A DNA stretch of 35,819 nucleotides from Methanosarcinaceae archaeon. Lineage in GTDB: Archaea > Halobacteriota > Methanosarcinia > Methanosarcinales > Methanosarcinaceae. The notes beneath the pieces are model-generated. The model was not told the DNA's origin and did no database searches. It saw only the letters and a program-made list of their open reading frames with translations. The position numbers and the translations under genes were made by a program. The stretch lies in the NCBI GenBank assembly GCA_030611265.1, contig JAUWQD010000026.1:1-35819 (forward strand), given 5' to 3'. Positions 16,938 to 24,420 of the stretch are shown here, in pieces (the first letter of the stretch is position 1; every line of letters begins with the position of its first letter).

Positions 16938-17200
16938 TTTTCAATTTCGTTGGTGAAATCTTTGGCGTTCATTTCTTTAGAGAACCCCTTTTCATATCTT
17001 TTCAGGGCTTCTTCTGTTCTTTTGGCAAAATTAAGATCATCTTCAAAATTCTTGCCCATATCCTTTACTTTTTTCAAAATAAATTGCCCCTCGTTCTTAA
17101 TTATAACAAGTTTTTCACCTTTACTGAAACCGTCTCTCATTTCAGAAGGAATCACTATTTGCCCTTTTGAACTAAGTTTTGTTACTGCGACATCAATCAT
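16931..17200 (-). CDS. AbrB/MazE-type antitoxin
   Basis: About 89 residues: a swapped-hairpin AbrB DNA-binding domain VAVTKLSSKGQIVIPSEMRD then KGEKLVIIKNEGQFILKKV, and a charged helical tail (KNFEDDLNFAKRTEEALKRY) that should wrap the toxin. I choose ATG 17200; the GTG at 17209 is part of a GTGATC ribosome site that sits 3 nt before that ATG. The toxin gene follows with an overlap. A 16-bp perfect palindrome at 17213-17228 directly upstream is a likely autoregulatory operator. Confidence 0.85.
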   Translation of the reverse strand: MIDVAVTKLSSKGQIVIPSEMRDGFSKGEKLVIIKNEGQFILKKVKDMGKNFEDDLNFAKRTEEALKRYEKGFSKEMNAKDFTNEIEKW

Positions 17201-17212
17201 GTAGATCACTAC

Positions 17213-17228
17213 GTAAGACGGGTCTTAC
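17213..17228. promoter_or_regulatory. 16-bp perfect palindrome, probable TA operator
   Basis: GTAAGAC-GG-GTCTTAC, a perfect 7-bp inverted repeat with 2-nt centre, 13 nt upstream of the antitoxin start and next to its ribosome site. AbrB/MazE-type antitoxins normally bind such palindromes to repress their own operon. Confidence 0.55.
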
Positions 17229-17400
17229 AAAACACATAACTCTTTCGGGGGTGAATCTTGGAACAAGTATGGAAATAAAGGAGAAGTTGGGTTTTAATAA
17301 TAATTGATGGTGGATAAATGCTAATTTAAACGGATGTTGATTAGAGTCTATGTCGGAGAATAACTTGAAAATGGGACAGTGCCGATTATGTACTCCAGGT

Positions 17401-17433
17401 AAATCTGAGCGTCAACGAAGATTTTCCTGCTCG
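17401..17433. repeat. Dispersed hairpin repeat, type-2 copy overlapping gene end
   Basis: AAATCTGAGCGTCAACGAAG followed by ATTTTCCTGCTCG. The core ATCTGAGCGT-N3-CGAAGATTTTC is shared with the reverse complement of 28514-28545 and with 30781-30813. The stop codon and last codons of the CorC-like gene are inside this repeat. Confidence 0.6.
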
Positions 17434-18443
17434 ATTTCCTCAACGTCATACTCATCGAGTATCTCACCCACGATCTCTTCCAGGATGTCTTCGATCGTCA
17501 TGATGCCGATGACCTTTTGGTTTGTATCGACCACGACTGCAATTTGCATTTTCTTTGCCTGAAGCTCCCGAAAGATCGAGGCGATCTTGCGTTTTGCTCT
17601 TACTATAAGAATAGGGCGCAGTATCTCTTCCACGGTCTTTGTGGCAAGTTCGGTGTCACTGAACCTTAGCAGGTCTTTTGCAAATATCATTCCAATGACG
17701 TTGTCCGGCTTGTTTTCCCACACAGGGAGTCTTGAATGACCCGATTCGTTGCATTTTTTAAGAGCTTCACTCAGGAGGCTCTTGTTCTCCATACATTCCA
17801 GATCGATGCGAGGGGTCATGATGCCTTCTGCGTCTTCGTCAGTGAATTCAAAGATGTTCTTGATATATTCCCTTTCATGTCGTTCAAAGACACCTTCCTC
17901 AACGCCGACCCTCATCAGAAGCTTGATCTGTTCTTCTGTGATGAACGGGTGTTTGATCTTCTCTTTGACTCCGAAAATGCGGAAAATGATTTGTGTGATC
18001 TCTGTAAATACGGCGACTACCGGATACATGATCCTGGTCAAAAGAAGCAGTAGTTTTGCTATTTTAAGCGAATAGGTGTCTGCATGTTTTGCGGCAAATG
18101 TTTTTGGTACGATCTCACCAAAAATGAGTATTACGATTGTCATGAGCCCTGTTGCAATGGCGATACCGGCATTTCCGAAATATTTCAGCACAATAGCTGT
18201 TACAAGTACGGATGCTGCGACATTTACGATATTGTTTCCCACAAGTATCGTGGTGATAAATTTTTCAGGATGCTGCAATTCCTCATGGATGATCCTGGCA
18301 CTCTTGTTCCCTTTTTCAGAAAGGTGCAACATCTTTATCCGGTTCACTGATATGAATGCTGTTTCGGCAGATGAAAAAAACGCAGAAAGGCTGACAAGGA
18401 TTGCAACGATAAATAATTCGATTATAGATATTTCATCAACCAT
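17412..18443 (-). CDS. CNNM/HlyC-CorC family membrane protein (DUF21-CBS2), short C-terminus
   Basis: 343 residues. Residues ~1-190 are a DUF21 domain with three to four membrane segments (IIELFIVAILVSLSAFFSSA, with the conserved SAxxxFFSSAETA, ENKxxP-like linker). Two CBS domains follow (around ITPRIDLECMENKSLLSEAL to residues ~330). Family members are linked to Mg2+/Co2+ or sodium transport and resistance. Most bacterial CorC/HlyC proteins continue for ~80 residues as a transporter-associated domain; this one stops just after the second CBS. The last codons and the stop lie in a dispersed repeat (17401-17433), so the shortness may be due to insertion. Shorter archaeal homologues also exist, so truncation is not proven. 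Confidence 0.85.
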   Translation of the reverse strand: MVDEISIIELFIVAILVSLSAFFSSAETAFISVNRIKMLHLSEKGNKSARIIHEELQHPEKFITTILVGNNIVNVAASVLVTAIVLKYFGNAGIAIATGLMTIVILIFGEIVPKTFAAKHADTYSLKIAKLLLLLTRIMYPVVAVFTEITQIIFRIFGVKEKIKHPFITEEQIKLLMRVGVEEGVFERHEREYIKNIFEFTDEDAEGIMTPRIDLECMENKSLLSEALKKCNESGHSRLPVWENKPDNVIGMIFAKDLLRFSDTELATKTVEEILRPILIVRAKRKIASIFRELQAKKMQIAVVVDTNQKVIGIMTIEDILEEIVGEILDEYDVEEIEQENLR

Positions 18444-18506
18444 TTTAGTTTAAACTCCAGATGTACTTATGTTTTGGTGGATAAAATAGTTTTTTGTGGG
18501 TTTTTG

Positions 18507-18660
18507 GAGACTTTTTATCATCTTCTGGATGAAGTTAATCATGGCAAAGAAAATAAACCACCGAGGACACGGAGGACACAGAGAGTCGTTGTTTTTTCTC
18601 TGTGTCCCTCCGTGTCCTCTGTGGTTTTCCGAACCATTCCAGAAGATAATAAAAAGTCTC
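18507..18660. mobile_element. Foldback (MITE-like) inverted repeat with CCACAGAGG-type core
   Basis: The outer arms GAGACTTTTTATCATCTTCT.. (18507-18529) and its complement (18638-18660) match at 22 of 23 positions. The inner arms, ACCACCGAGGACACGGAGGA.. (18557-18583) and the complement at 18598-18626, match nearly fully. The two arms flank a 14-nt loop. No protein is encoded. The CCACAGAGGACACGGAGG motif is a familiar type of dispersed repeat in many archaeal and bacterial genomes. It sits between the pilin gene end and the CorC gene start. Confidence 0.65.
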
Positions 18661-18668
18661 GGTTTTTG

Positions 18669-18687
18669 AGGGGGTTTCAAACCCCCT
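18669..18687 (-). terminator. Near-perfect palindrome after pilin gene
   Basis: AGGGGGTTTCAAACCCCCT is a 9-bp inverted repeat with a single central base, 19 nt past the stop codon of the large pilin gene. No T-tract follows on that strand, so a role as RNA 3' stabiliser or as the edge of the foldback element is equally likely. Confidence 0.4.
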
Positions 18688-18705
18688 ACCAAGATGGCTA
18701 ACGTT

Positions 18706-20193
18706 TTATGTCACAATTATTTCTTTTTGATTAACTATGAGCAAAATATTTTCAGATGTGCTATTGATAATCACGCCCACCTGATTGATACTTTTATTAG
18801 ATATGTCAGTACAATTTGCTGTTGTAGTATTTACGTACTCTCCCAAGTCGGAGAAGTACGAATACCACAAATCATACAACAATTCAGATGTTGTATTCTT
18901 AGTGATGGTCACGTTATTAGTAAACCCGCTTGCATAATACGAACCGTCCAATTTCGTCTGGATCGTCTCAATACCATTCCCGCCTGCCTGATAATCGCCC
19001 TGCAGTACTGTAGTCTTTAAGTTAAGTATCAGGTTGTTTTTCGAATCATTGTTAACATATATCGGTCCACCATCGACCTTGAACACCGCCCCATCATTCT
19101 GATTCAGTATTATCGCACCGCTGTCATAGATGTACGACTGGTCAACAAAAAAGTTGTAGTCAGAACGAAGCGTCAGCGTCCCGCCGCCAATTGTCATCCC
19201 ATTTATATCCGGCGTGGTCCCACCAATCGTGTCTGTGGTGGTGTTGTAGCGAAGGGTCATGTTGCTTTCTAATATCCTATCATAGGTAGTGTAATAGAGG
19301 TTGTAGGTACCGTCATCGGGCTGTTTCATATAGTACTGGGTTAAGTTATGAAGAGATGTTGTATTGGTTACAAAATAATCAATATTATCTATTGTAACTG
19401 GGGGCGAGTCGGCGTATTCAAGTTCCAGTGTTGTTGTGGGAGCTAACAAATTTATATTCAGATATGTATAATCGGTGTTATTAGTCAAATTGAGGCCATT
19501 GACAGATCCAGTTTCAATAGCAGATATTGCCCAAGTGGATCCCCATCTTTCGATATTACCGTAATTGTCTATGTATTCAATTCTGATTCTCAAGTGGGTT
19601 CCCTGATTCCGCCACCTTCCGCCAGACTCTGTGTCTGTGTCGCCCACCTCTTCAATAATTATTTTTATTTTGTCTGGCGTATCACTCTGCAGTTCGAAAA
19701 TAAAACCATCAGAAAGGGAAAGAGATGTAACAGTCTTTTTATAAATATATGTATAAGTGGTATCCAAAGTAAAATTAATAGTAAATTGGGTTATCGGCGC
19801 ATCCTGGCTGAGGTTTAAGTCCTTCACAGTTAAGAAATCCCCTTCCCCAAAACCCGGTAGTGGTCGCTTGATCTCGGTCGTCAGTGTCATCGATGCAGCG
19901 CTGCTGTTCACTTCGAGATGTCCAACGGAGTTCGTGTTGGAGATGAACGGCATATCATCCGTGCCGAGCTTGATCGTTGTAGATTTTGGATACTCGCCTG
20001 CATTTTCGATCTGTTTGCTGAGGTCTATGAATGTATCGAACAATTCGTCGCTGTGTGCGGATTCTGCATTACCTTCGTATACCGGGACCCATGAGGATGT
20101 AACGACTGACATGAATGTCACGAGCACTGCCAGTATAAGTATCGAACCAACCACTACGGATACTGCATCATCGTTTTTGATCAGGTCTTTCAT
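18706..20193 (-). CDS. Large archaeal type IV pilin-like surface protein
   Basis: 495 residues. The N-terminus KDLIKNDDAVSVVVGSILIL is a class III signal peptide: charged leader, then a hydrophobic helix of about 20 residues (the pilus core) that prepilin peptidase would process near DDAVS. The rest is a Thr/Asn/Ser-rich, beta-strand-rich extracellular part with many N-x-S/T sites, consistent with a glycosylated pilin or minor adhesive pilin. It starts one nucleotide inside the end of the upstream pilin gene (TAATG), so the two are one transcription unit. No pilus ATPase or membrane platform gene lies nearby; assembly would use machinery coded elsewhere. Confidence 0.75.
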   Translation of the reverse strand: MKDLIKNDDAVSVVVGSILILAVLVTFMSVVTSSWVPVYEGNAESAHSDELFDTFIDLSKQIENAGEYPKSTTIKLGTDDMPFISNTNSVGHLEVNSSAASMTLTTEIKRPLPGFGEGDFLTVKDLNLSQDAPITQFTINFTLDTTYTYIYKKTVTSLSLSDGFIFELQSDTPDKIKIIIEEVGDTDTESGGRWRNQGTHLRIRIEYIDNYGNIERWGSTWAISAIETGSVNGLNLTNNTDYTYLNINLLAPTTTLELEYADSPPVTIDNIDYFVTNTTSLHNLTQYYMKQPDDGTYNLYYTTYDRILESNMTLRYNTTTDTIGGTTPDINGMTIGGGTLTLRSDYNFFVDQSYIYDSGAIILNQNDGAVFKVDGGPIYVNNDSKNNLILNLKTTVLQGDYQAGGNGIETIQTKLDGSYYASGFTNNVTITKNTTSELLYDLWYSYFSDLGEYVNTTTANCTDISNKSINQVGVIINSTSENILLIVNQKEIIVT

Positions 20194-20633
20194 TATAGCA
20201 ACTCCTTTGATGGCAGGTGTACGATCATAAGATCGGAATTATTTGTATCAAGTAGCGTAATAGTTGTCCCAATCTTCCAAATCCCGGTATTGTTTATCTC
20301 GGAATCGGTTGTGTTGAAGGCTTCCACACCACTTGCCATGAATTTAAGGTCGGATACTTTGACCTGCTCGCCGCCCATGTGGGTGAGGTCTAAATTTGCT
20401 CCATTGATCTCAATGGTATAACTCACATGTGGAACATCTGCTGGCGGTTTCATGCCAAATATGGCACCGGCAATAATAGCTGCCATAATAACAGTAATTG
20501 CAACCATCAAGATGTTGCCTACAACGTCGGAAACACCGCATTCATCAAGAAAAAGTAATATTTTTTGTTTGCTTGCTGGATGTCGATTCTTTCCGTTATT
20601 GACATCTTTGCAGTATCCATTTTTGTAAGACAT
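20193..20633 (-). CDS. Archaeal type IV pilin N-terminal domain protein
   Basis: 146 residues with a long basic leader (~30 residues), then GVSDVVGNILMVAITVIMAA, a typical archaeal pilin processing site and core helix. The C-terminal ~90 residues form a small beta domain (Pilin_N/DUF1628-like; SYTIEINGANLDLTHMGGEQ). The leader is longer than usual, so the true start could be further in, but no better internal start is evident. First gene of a two-gene pilin unit. Confidence 0.78.
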   Translation of the reverse strand: MSYKNGYCKDVNNGKNRHPASKQKILLFLDECGVSDVVGNILMVAITVIMAAIIAGAIFGMKPPADVPHVSYTIEINGANLDLTHMGGEQVKVSDLKFMASGVEAFNTTDSEINNTGIWKIGTTITLLDTNNSDLMIVHLPSKELL

Positions 20634-20683
20634 GAGACCAACCTGTTATAATATTATTAGAATAATTATAAAGATTAAAACTC

Positions 20684-21220
20684 TTATAAGCCTTTTGATG
20701 CTGGATCATTTTTTTGGTTTTGGATGGCAGATTCCAAAACTGCAACTTTTGTTTCAGTATCTTTCAGCAGGGCAATTTCTTTAAAAGCTGTCCATGCATG
20801 TATTTGCGTTCTGTAATGCGCAAATAATATAAACAAGGGTATTATAAATACAATGGGAAAAATCACCAGAAGTCTAAAGAAAATACCATAATCAGAATTG
20901 AGTAAAATTGATAGGAGTGGATCACCTTTTCCAATATCAGCTATATTTGCGATGATTGATAGAGCCACGAAATCAAAACCGAGTACGACCGCAATCTCAC
21001 TTGAAAATGCTTTTGAACGTTCCAATCGATTATCGCAAATAGAAATAAATTGCTTCAATTGATCGTTTGATCCAATATTATTAACGTCATTAGAACTTAT
21101 ATCCCAAATATCTTCAAAGTTGTTCGTAAAACTCCATATGGTAAATTTAATGCGGTTACGTCTAATTTTTCTGTTGCAAGTTTCTGTAAGATCCTTGACG
21201 TTGAACACCATAACCACCAA
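20684..21220 (-). CDS. Uncharacterised two-helix membrane protein
   Basis: 178 residues, not recognised. The N-terminal ~75 residues are polar. Two hydrophobic segments follow (AVVLGFDFVALSIIANIA and LLVIFPIVFIIPLFILFAHY), separated by a short loop with GKGDPLLSILLNSDYG. The C-terminal tail has the heptad-like look of a coiled coil (LLKDTETKVAVLESAIQNQ). It is on the same strand and just upstream of the pilin pair (50 bp away), so it may be cotranscribed, but there is no sign of a pilus function in the sequence itself. Confidence 0.6.
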   Translation of the reverse strand: MVVMVFNVKDLTETCNRKIRRNRIKFTIWSFTNNFEDIWDISSNDVNNIGSNDQLKQFISICDNRLERSKAFSSEIAVVLGFDFVALSIIANIADIGKGDPLLSILLNSDYGIFFRLLVIFPIVFIIPLFILFAHYRTQIHAWTAFKEIALLKDTETKVAVLESAIQNQKNDPASKGL

Positions 21221-21331
21221 AATTTAGTCTTCCGTTCTCTTGATAATGTGTTAATGAGCTTTTATTATCCTTGTACCTATGCTTTTTCTATATAAGTCCC
21301 CCCACCTAATTAAATTTTTCGAAATCACCGC

Positions 21332-21352
21332 CTAGTTACTAAAATAGCCGAT
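21332..21352. repeat. Possible insertion-element terminal sequence (copy 2)
   Basis: Matches 138-158 at 19 of 21 positions, and some identity continues past it (CAGGT after CCGAT). No transposase lies alongside, so this would be a solo end or remnant. Confidence 0.4.
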
Positions 21353-21418
21353 TTGCAGGTTCTACAAGATAACAAAAAATGGGATCTCCCCAACATTGAG
21401 TGGGTGAACATTAGACGG

Positions 21419-21475
21419 GATGAACAGGATTTACAGGATGGGGCGAGCCACTTGTATCCTGTCAATCCTGTCCAT
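21419..21475. repeat. ACAGGAT-type dispersed repeat as inverted pair
   Basis: GATGAACAGGATTTACAGGA (21419 onward) and ATCCTGTCAATCCTGTCCAT (21456-21475) form an imperfect hairpin. A single arm recurs at 25400-25420. This kind of ACAGGAT repeat occurs widely in unrelated genomes (from memory). Confidence 0.65.
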
Positions 21476-21621
21476 TGATTCAAGCAATGCGATTGCATAC
21501 CTGACAATATATCCTAAAATATTGATGTTACCCACACGATGTTAGAGAGAAACAAAAAAATGTCTCAAATAATATCGGTTTTCCTGCAAAAATCTAATTC
21601 ATTTCGGATTTTATTCAATTA

Positions 21622-21689
21622 CCTAACAATGGTAGGGTAGATTATTAACATACCTAATTCTATTAAGATTAGGAGTGCCTAAATATAAG
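21622..21689. promoter_or_regulatory. feo operon promoter with DtxR-type palindromes
   Basis: Perfect TTAGG-AGTG-CCTAA at 21669-21682 abuts the TATA box AAATATAAG (21681-21689). CCTAA at 21653-21657 pairs with the same TTAGG across 11 nt. A further near-palindrome CCTAAC-AAT-GGTAGG is at 21622-21636. TTAGG...CCTAA is the half-site pattern of DtxR/IdeR-family iron regulators, and a DtxR-family gene ends this cluster. Binding over the TATA box would repress under iron. Confidence 0.6.
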
Positions 21690-21759
21690 TTAAATCAAAG
21701 TCCGTGCATGTAAAGATCATTAAAAAATGGCATGGATCAATATTAAAAGGTGAAACTAA

Positions 21760-21990
21760 ATGCGTTTAAACGATACGAATCTCTTACAAATAAAACCGGA
21801 TGAACCCGCCAGAATTGTAGATATTGGCGGAGGTCACGGGATCAGACAGAAACTGAACCTCAGGGGAATCTCTGAGGGCAGTATCGTGCGTGTGATATCC
21901 ACCAACGGTCCGATAACCATCGAAGTCGATCGAAATGTCCTTTCGATCGGGCGTGGGATGGCACAAAAAATAAGAGTTACTAGAGTGTGA
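21760..21990 (+). CDS. feoA: FeoA family protein (first copy)
   Basis: 76 residues, an SH3-like FeoA domain: PARIVDIGGGHGIRQKLNLRGI, SEGSIVRVIS, then GPITIEVDRNVLSIGRGMAQKI. FeoA binds FeoB and supports ferrous iron uptake (family knowledge). AAGGTG lies about 9 nt before the ATG. First gene of the operon, followed after 4 nt by a second feoA. Confidence 0.9.
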   Translation: MRLNDTNLLQIKPDEPARIVDIGGGHGIRQKLNLRGISEGSIVRVISTNGPITIEVDRNVLSIGRGMAQKIRVTRV

Positions 21991-21994
21991 TCGA

Positions 21995-22222
21995 ATGGAA
22001 AAGAAATTATCTGAGATGGAATACGAAGAAGAAGGAACCGTAACAGACATTGAAGGAACACTACGAAAAAAGGTGGCTGGAATGGGCATCAGGGTTGGCA
22101 AAAGGCTGAAGATGATCACAAAACAGCCGGTGAAGGGTCCGGTAGTTGTGGTCGTCGATGAGGCAAGCACCTCCCTTGGACTGGATGTAGCAGAAAAGAT
22201 CAGTGTGGAGATGAAATCATGA
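21995..22222 (+). CDS. feoA: FeoA family protein (second copy)
   Basis: 75 residues. The SH3-like core EEEGTVTDIEGTLRKKVAGMGIRVGKRLKMI and VKGPVVVVVDEASTSLGLDVAEKI matches FeoA but diverges from the first copy, so the two likely have distinct roles instead of being a recent duplication. A GTGATC site lies just before the ATG. It overlaps the next gene by 4 nt (ATGA). Confidence 0.85.
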   Translation: MEKKLSEMEYEEEGTVTDIEGTLRKKVAGMGIRVGKRLKMITKQPVKGPVVVVVDEASTSLGLDVAEKISVEMKS

Positions 22223-22746
22223 AAGTCTTGCTGATGGGACACCCGAATGTGGGCAAAAGCGTATTCTTCAACCGTTTGACAGGGGCGAATGTCACTGAGT
22301 CGAATTACCCCGGGACCACAGTTGACTTTACGAAAGGATATATGAAGGTTGGTGGTGAGGATGCTGAACTGATAGATGTACCAGGTACATTCTCTCTAGA
22401 TCCGAAGGATAAAGCAGAAGAGGTTGCTGTGGCAATGCTACACGAAAACAAAGATGCGAAAATAATCTGTGTTATCGATGCATCCAAAATAGAACGCGGG
22501 GTTTATCTGGCACTGGAAATTCTTGAGGAAGGATATTCAATGGTAATCGCACTCAATATGTGGGATGCTGCAGTTGATAAAAATATCCTGATCGATATCA
22601 ATAACCTGCAGCGGATACTTGGCGTTCCAGTAGTTTCGACTGTCGCAATCAGCGGCGAAGGGATCAAGGAACTCACATTAAAGCTGAAAGAGGCTAAACC
22701 CATTAAAATCGACGACATTATCAAGAACGCGGGAGGCCTGACATGA
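22219..22746 (+). CDS. FeoB GTPase domain as separate protein
   Basis: 175 residues, only the G domain of FeoB. G1 GHPNVGKS (7-14), G2 YPGTT (~30-34), G3 DVPG (53-56), G4 NMWD (~112-115) and the G5-like VAISGEGI are all present. In ordinary FeoB this domain is followed by a helical GDI region and then the membrane part in one chain of 650 residues or more. Here the chain ends at residue 175 (KIDDIIKNAGGLT) and the membrane part starts in the next gene, with stop and start overlapping as ATGA. GGAG lies 8 nt before the ATG. It presumably powers or gates Fe(II) transport by associating with the next product. Confidence 0.9.
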   Translation: MKVLLMGHPNVGKSVFFNRLTGANVTESNYPGTTVDFTKGYMKVGGEDAELIDVPGTFSLDPKDKAEEVAVAMLHENKDAKIICVIDASKIERGVYLALEILEEGYSMVIALNMWDAAVDKNILIDINNLQRILGVPVVSTVAISGEGIKELTLKLKEAKPIKIDDIIKNAGGLT

Positions 22747-23957
22747 AACTGACTATTGATCAGCGCTGGGATATTATCGATAAGATCGCAAAACAAACCG
22801 TGACATTTGGAGAATACAGGCATACCTTAAAGGATGCGATCGGAGAACTTACGATCAAGCCGTTCACAGGCATACCCATTGCGATTGCGGTAATGTATGC
22901 TTTCTGGAGCATATTCGGTTCATTCGCAGGAACACTGTTCACCGATGGATTCATGGTCAAGCTGTTTGATGGATATTTTCTCCCGTGGATGCAGGATGTT
23001 TTTCCTGGTGCAGGAGGATGGTTGTATTATATCATAGTTGGTGATCCCCTGGCAAACAACTCTTTCGAGGCGTTTGGTATGCTGACATCAGGGCTCTTCG
23101 TTGCCATCGGCGTTGTCCTGCCTGCTATATTCATATTCTACCTGATGCTTGCGTTACTGGAAGATATGGGATACATGCCAAGACTCGCTGTGCTCATTGA
23201 TACCGTGCTGCACAGGATCGGTCTGCACGGGTATGCGATCGTGCCAACGATCCTTTCCCTGGGATGCAATGTACCTGGCGTAACAGCAACGAGAATTCTC
23301 GAAACGAAAAAACAGCGGTTCATAATGATGACGCTGCTCGCGATCTTCATTCCATGCGGCGCCCAGATCGGAATCATGGAGGAAGTGATCCCGGATACGA
23401 TGGGCTGGGTTTTGCTCTACCTGATCATAGGATACTTCATTTTTGGTTACATCCTGAATAAGATCGTTCCCGGGAAATCTCCTGAGTTTTTGATCGATGT
23501 ACCGCCCTACAGAAAACCGATGCTAAGCAATCTTGTGAAAAAGGTGTGGGGTCGAATTGCAGGATTCTTTAAGGTTGCGATTCCCTTCGTGCTGCTCGGC
23601 TGCGGGATCGTGAACGTTCTATATCTTGCAGGATTTATTGATTGGGTTGGTAATGTTCTCTCACCGGTCTTTGTCGTCTGGTTCGGCGTACCAGAGGCGA
23701 CTGCTGGTCCATTGATCGCAGCATTCCTGAGAAAAGACCTCGCAGTTGCACAGCTGTCCGTGATCGAGATGACACCATACCAGATGATCTCGGCAGTAGT
23801 ACTTGTCTCGATATACTTCCCGTGCGTGGCAACGTTTGCAATGATGATCAAGGAAGGGGCGAAAGAGATGTTAGGAGCTATGGCTGTTCTTTTTACGGTG
23901 GTCTTCCTCTATGGTGGTTTGATACACCTGATAGGGATACTGCTGGGGGTGGCGTAA
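22743..23957 (+). CDS. feoB: FeoB membrane (permease) part as separate protein
   Basis: 404 residues, starting with a short cytosolic helical segment (IDKIAKQTVTFGEYRHTLKD) and then the FeoB core of about eight or nine membrane helices. The two Gate domains carry the conserved SLGCNVPGVTATR and FIPCGAQIG, and later FLRKDLAVAQLSV and YFPCVATFA; the cysteines are those implicated in the Fe(II) path. No GTPase domain is attached. GGGAGG precedes the ATG, which overlaps the GTPase gene by 4 nt, so coupled translation should give equal amounts of the two halves. Confidence 0.93.
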   Translation: MKLTIDQRWDIIDKIAKQTVTFGEYRHTLKDAIGELTIKPFTGIPIAIAVMYAFWSIFGSFAGTLFTDGFMVKLFDGYFLPWMQDVFPGAGGWLYYIIVGDPLANNSFEAFGMLTSGLFVAIGVVLPAIFIFYLMLALLEDMGYMPRLAVLIDTVLHRIGLHGYAIVPTILSLGCNVPGVTATRILETKKQRFIMMTLLAIFIPCGAQIGIMEEVIPDTMGWVLLYLIIGYFIFGYILNKIVPGKSPEFLIDVPPYRKPMLSNLVKKVWGRIAGFFKVAIPFVLLGCGIVNVLYLAGFIDWVGNVLSPVFVVWFGVPEATAGPLIAAFLRKDLAVAQLSVIEMTPYQMISAVVLVSIYFPCVATFAMMIKEGAKEMLGAMAVLFTVVFLYGGLIHLIGILLGVA

Positions 23958-24398
23958 ATGGCTGAAAGATCAATTGCTGCCATCTACTTTGCCATACTCG
24001 GCATCATCACCACGGCATTCGGCATTGCAGATATACTGGTCACAATGGGAGCAGGTAGTTTCGCCTTCGGGATACTTGAGATACCAGGTAACCTGTTCAG
24101 AGGTGTATGGGGCGGATTTATTGTGCTGTCTGCGGGGCTCTTCTATCTATCCGGCATCCGGAATTTTGAAAATATCCATCAGTTTTCAAAGATCGTGATG
24201 GGAAGCATACTGATCTGGATCATGGCAGGATGCGACATATTTGCGATGATCACGGAATCAATACCCGGCGGTGAGGATGGACCATGGTTCAACACACTCA
24301 ATGGATTCATTGGAACGTATGCACCGCCTTATGCGCCGGCAGTGTTATTGCTGCCATTCTCACTCGTGGTGGTCTATTACATCTACAAAAGGAAATAG
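23958..24398 (+). CDS. Four-helix membrane protein of the feo operon
   Basis: 146 residues with four predicted membrane helices (about residues 5-30, 45-68, 78-100, 125-142) and a short Lys-rich C-terminus (YIYKRK). Not recognised. It begins directly at the base after the feoB stop (TAAATG) with a GGGGGTGG ribosome site inside feoB, so it is part of the operon. Its fixed place between feoB and the Cys-rich protein suggests an accessory to the transporter. Confidence 0.7.
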   Translation: MAERSIAAIYFAILGIITTAFGIADILVTMGAGSFAFGILEIPGNLFRGVWGGFIVLSAGLFYLSGIRNFENIHQFSKIVMGSILIWIMAGCDIFAMITESIPGGEDGPWFNTLNGFIGTYAPPYAPAVLLLPFSLVVVYYIYKRK

Positions 24399-24420
24399 AA
24401 GATCTAAAGGTGATAATAGT

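Larger units (their letters stand above)
21221..21759. other. 539-bp region: repeat remnants then feo control region
   Basis: No gene. The first half holds the copy of the putative element end (21332-21352) and the ACAGGAT-type inverted repeat (21419-21475). The second half holds the DtxR-like palindromes and TATA box of the feo operon (21622-21689), then a leader of about 50 nt with AAGGTG before feoA. Confidence 0.6.

Noticed and set aside
18450-18701. Small reading frames across the foldback (His/Pro/Cys-rich product)
   Set aside because: They are produced by the palindromic CCACAGAGG repeat on both strands and have no start signals.
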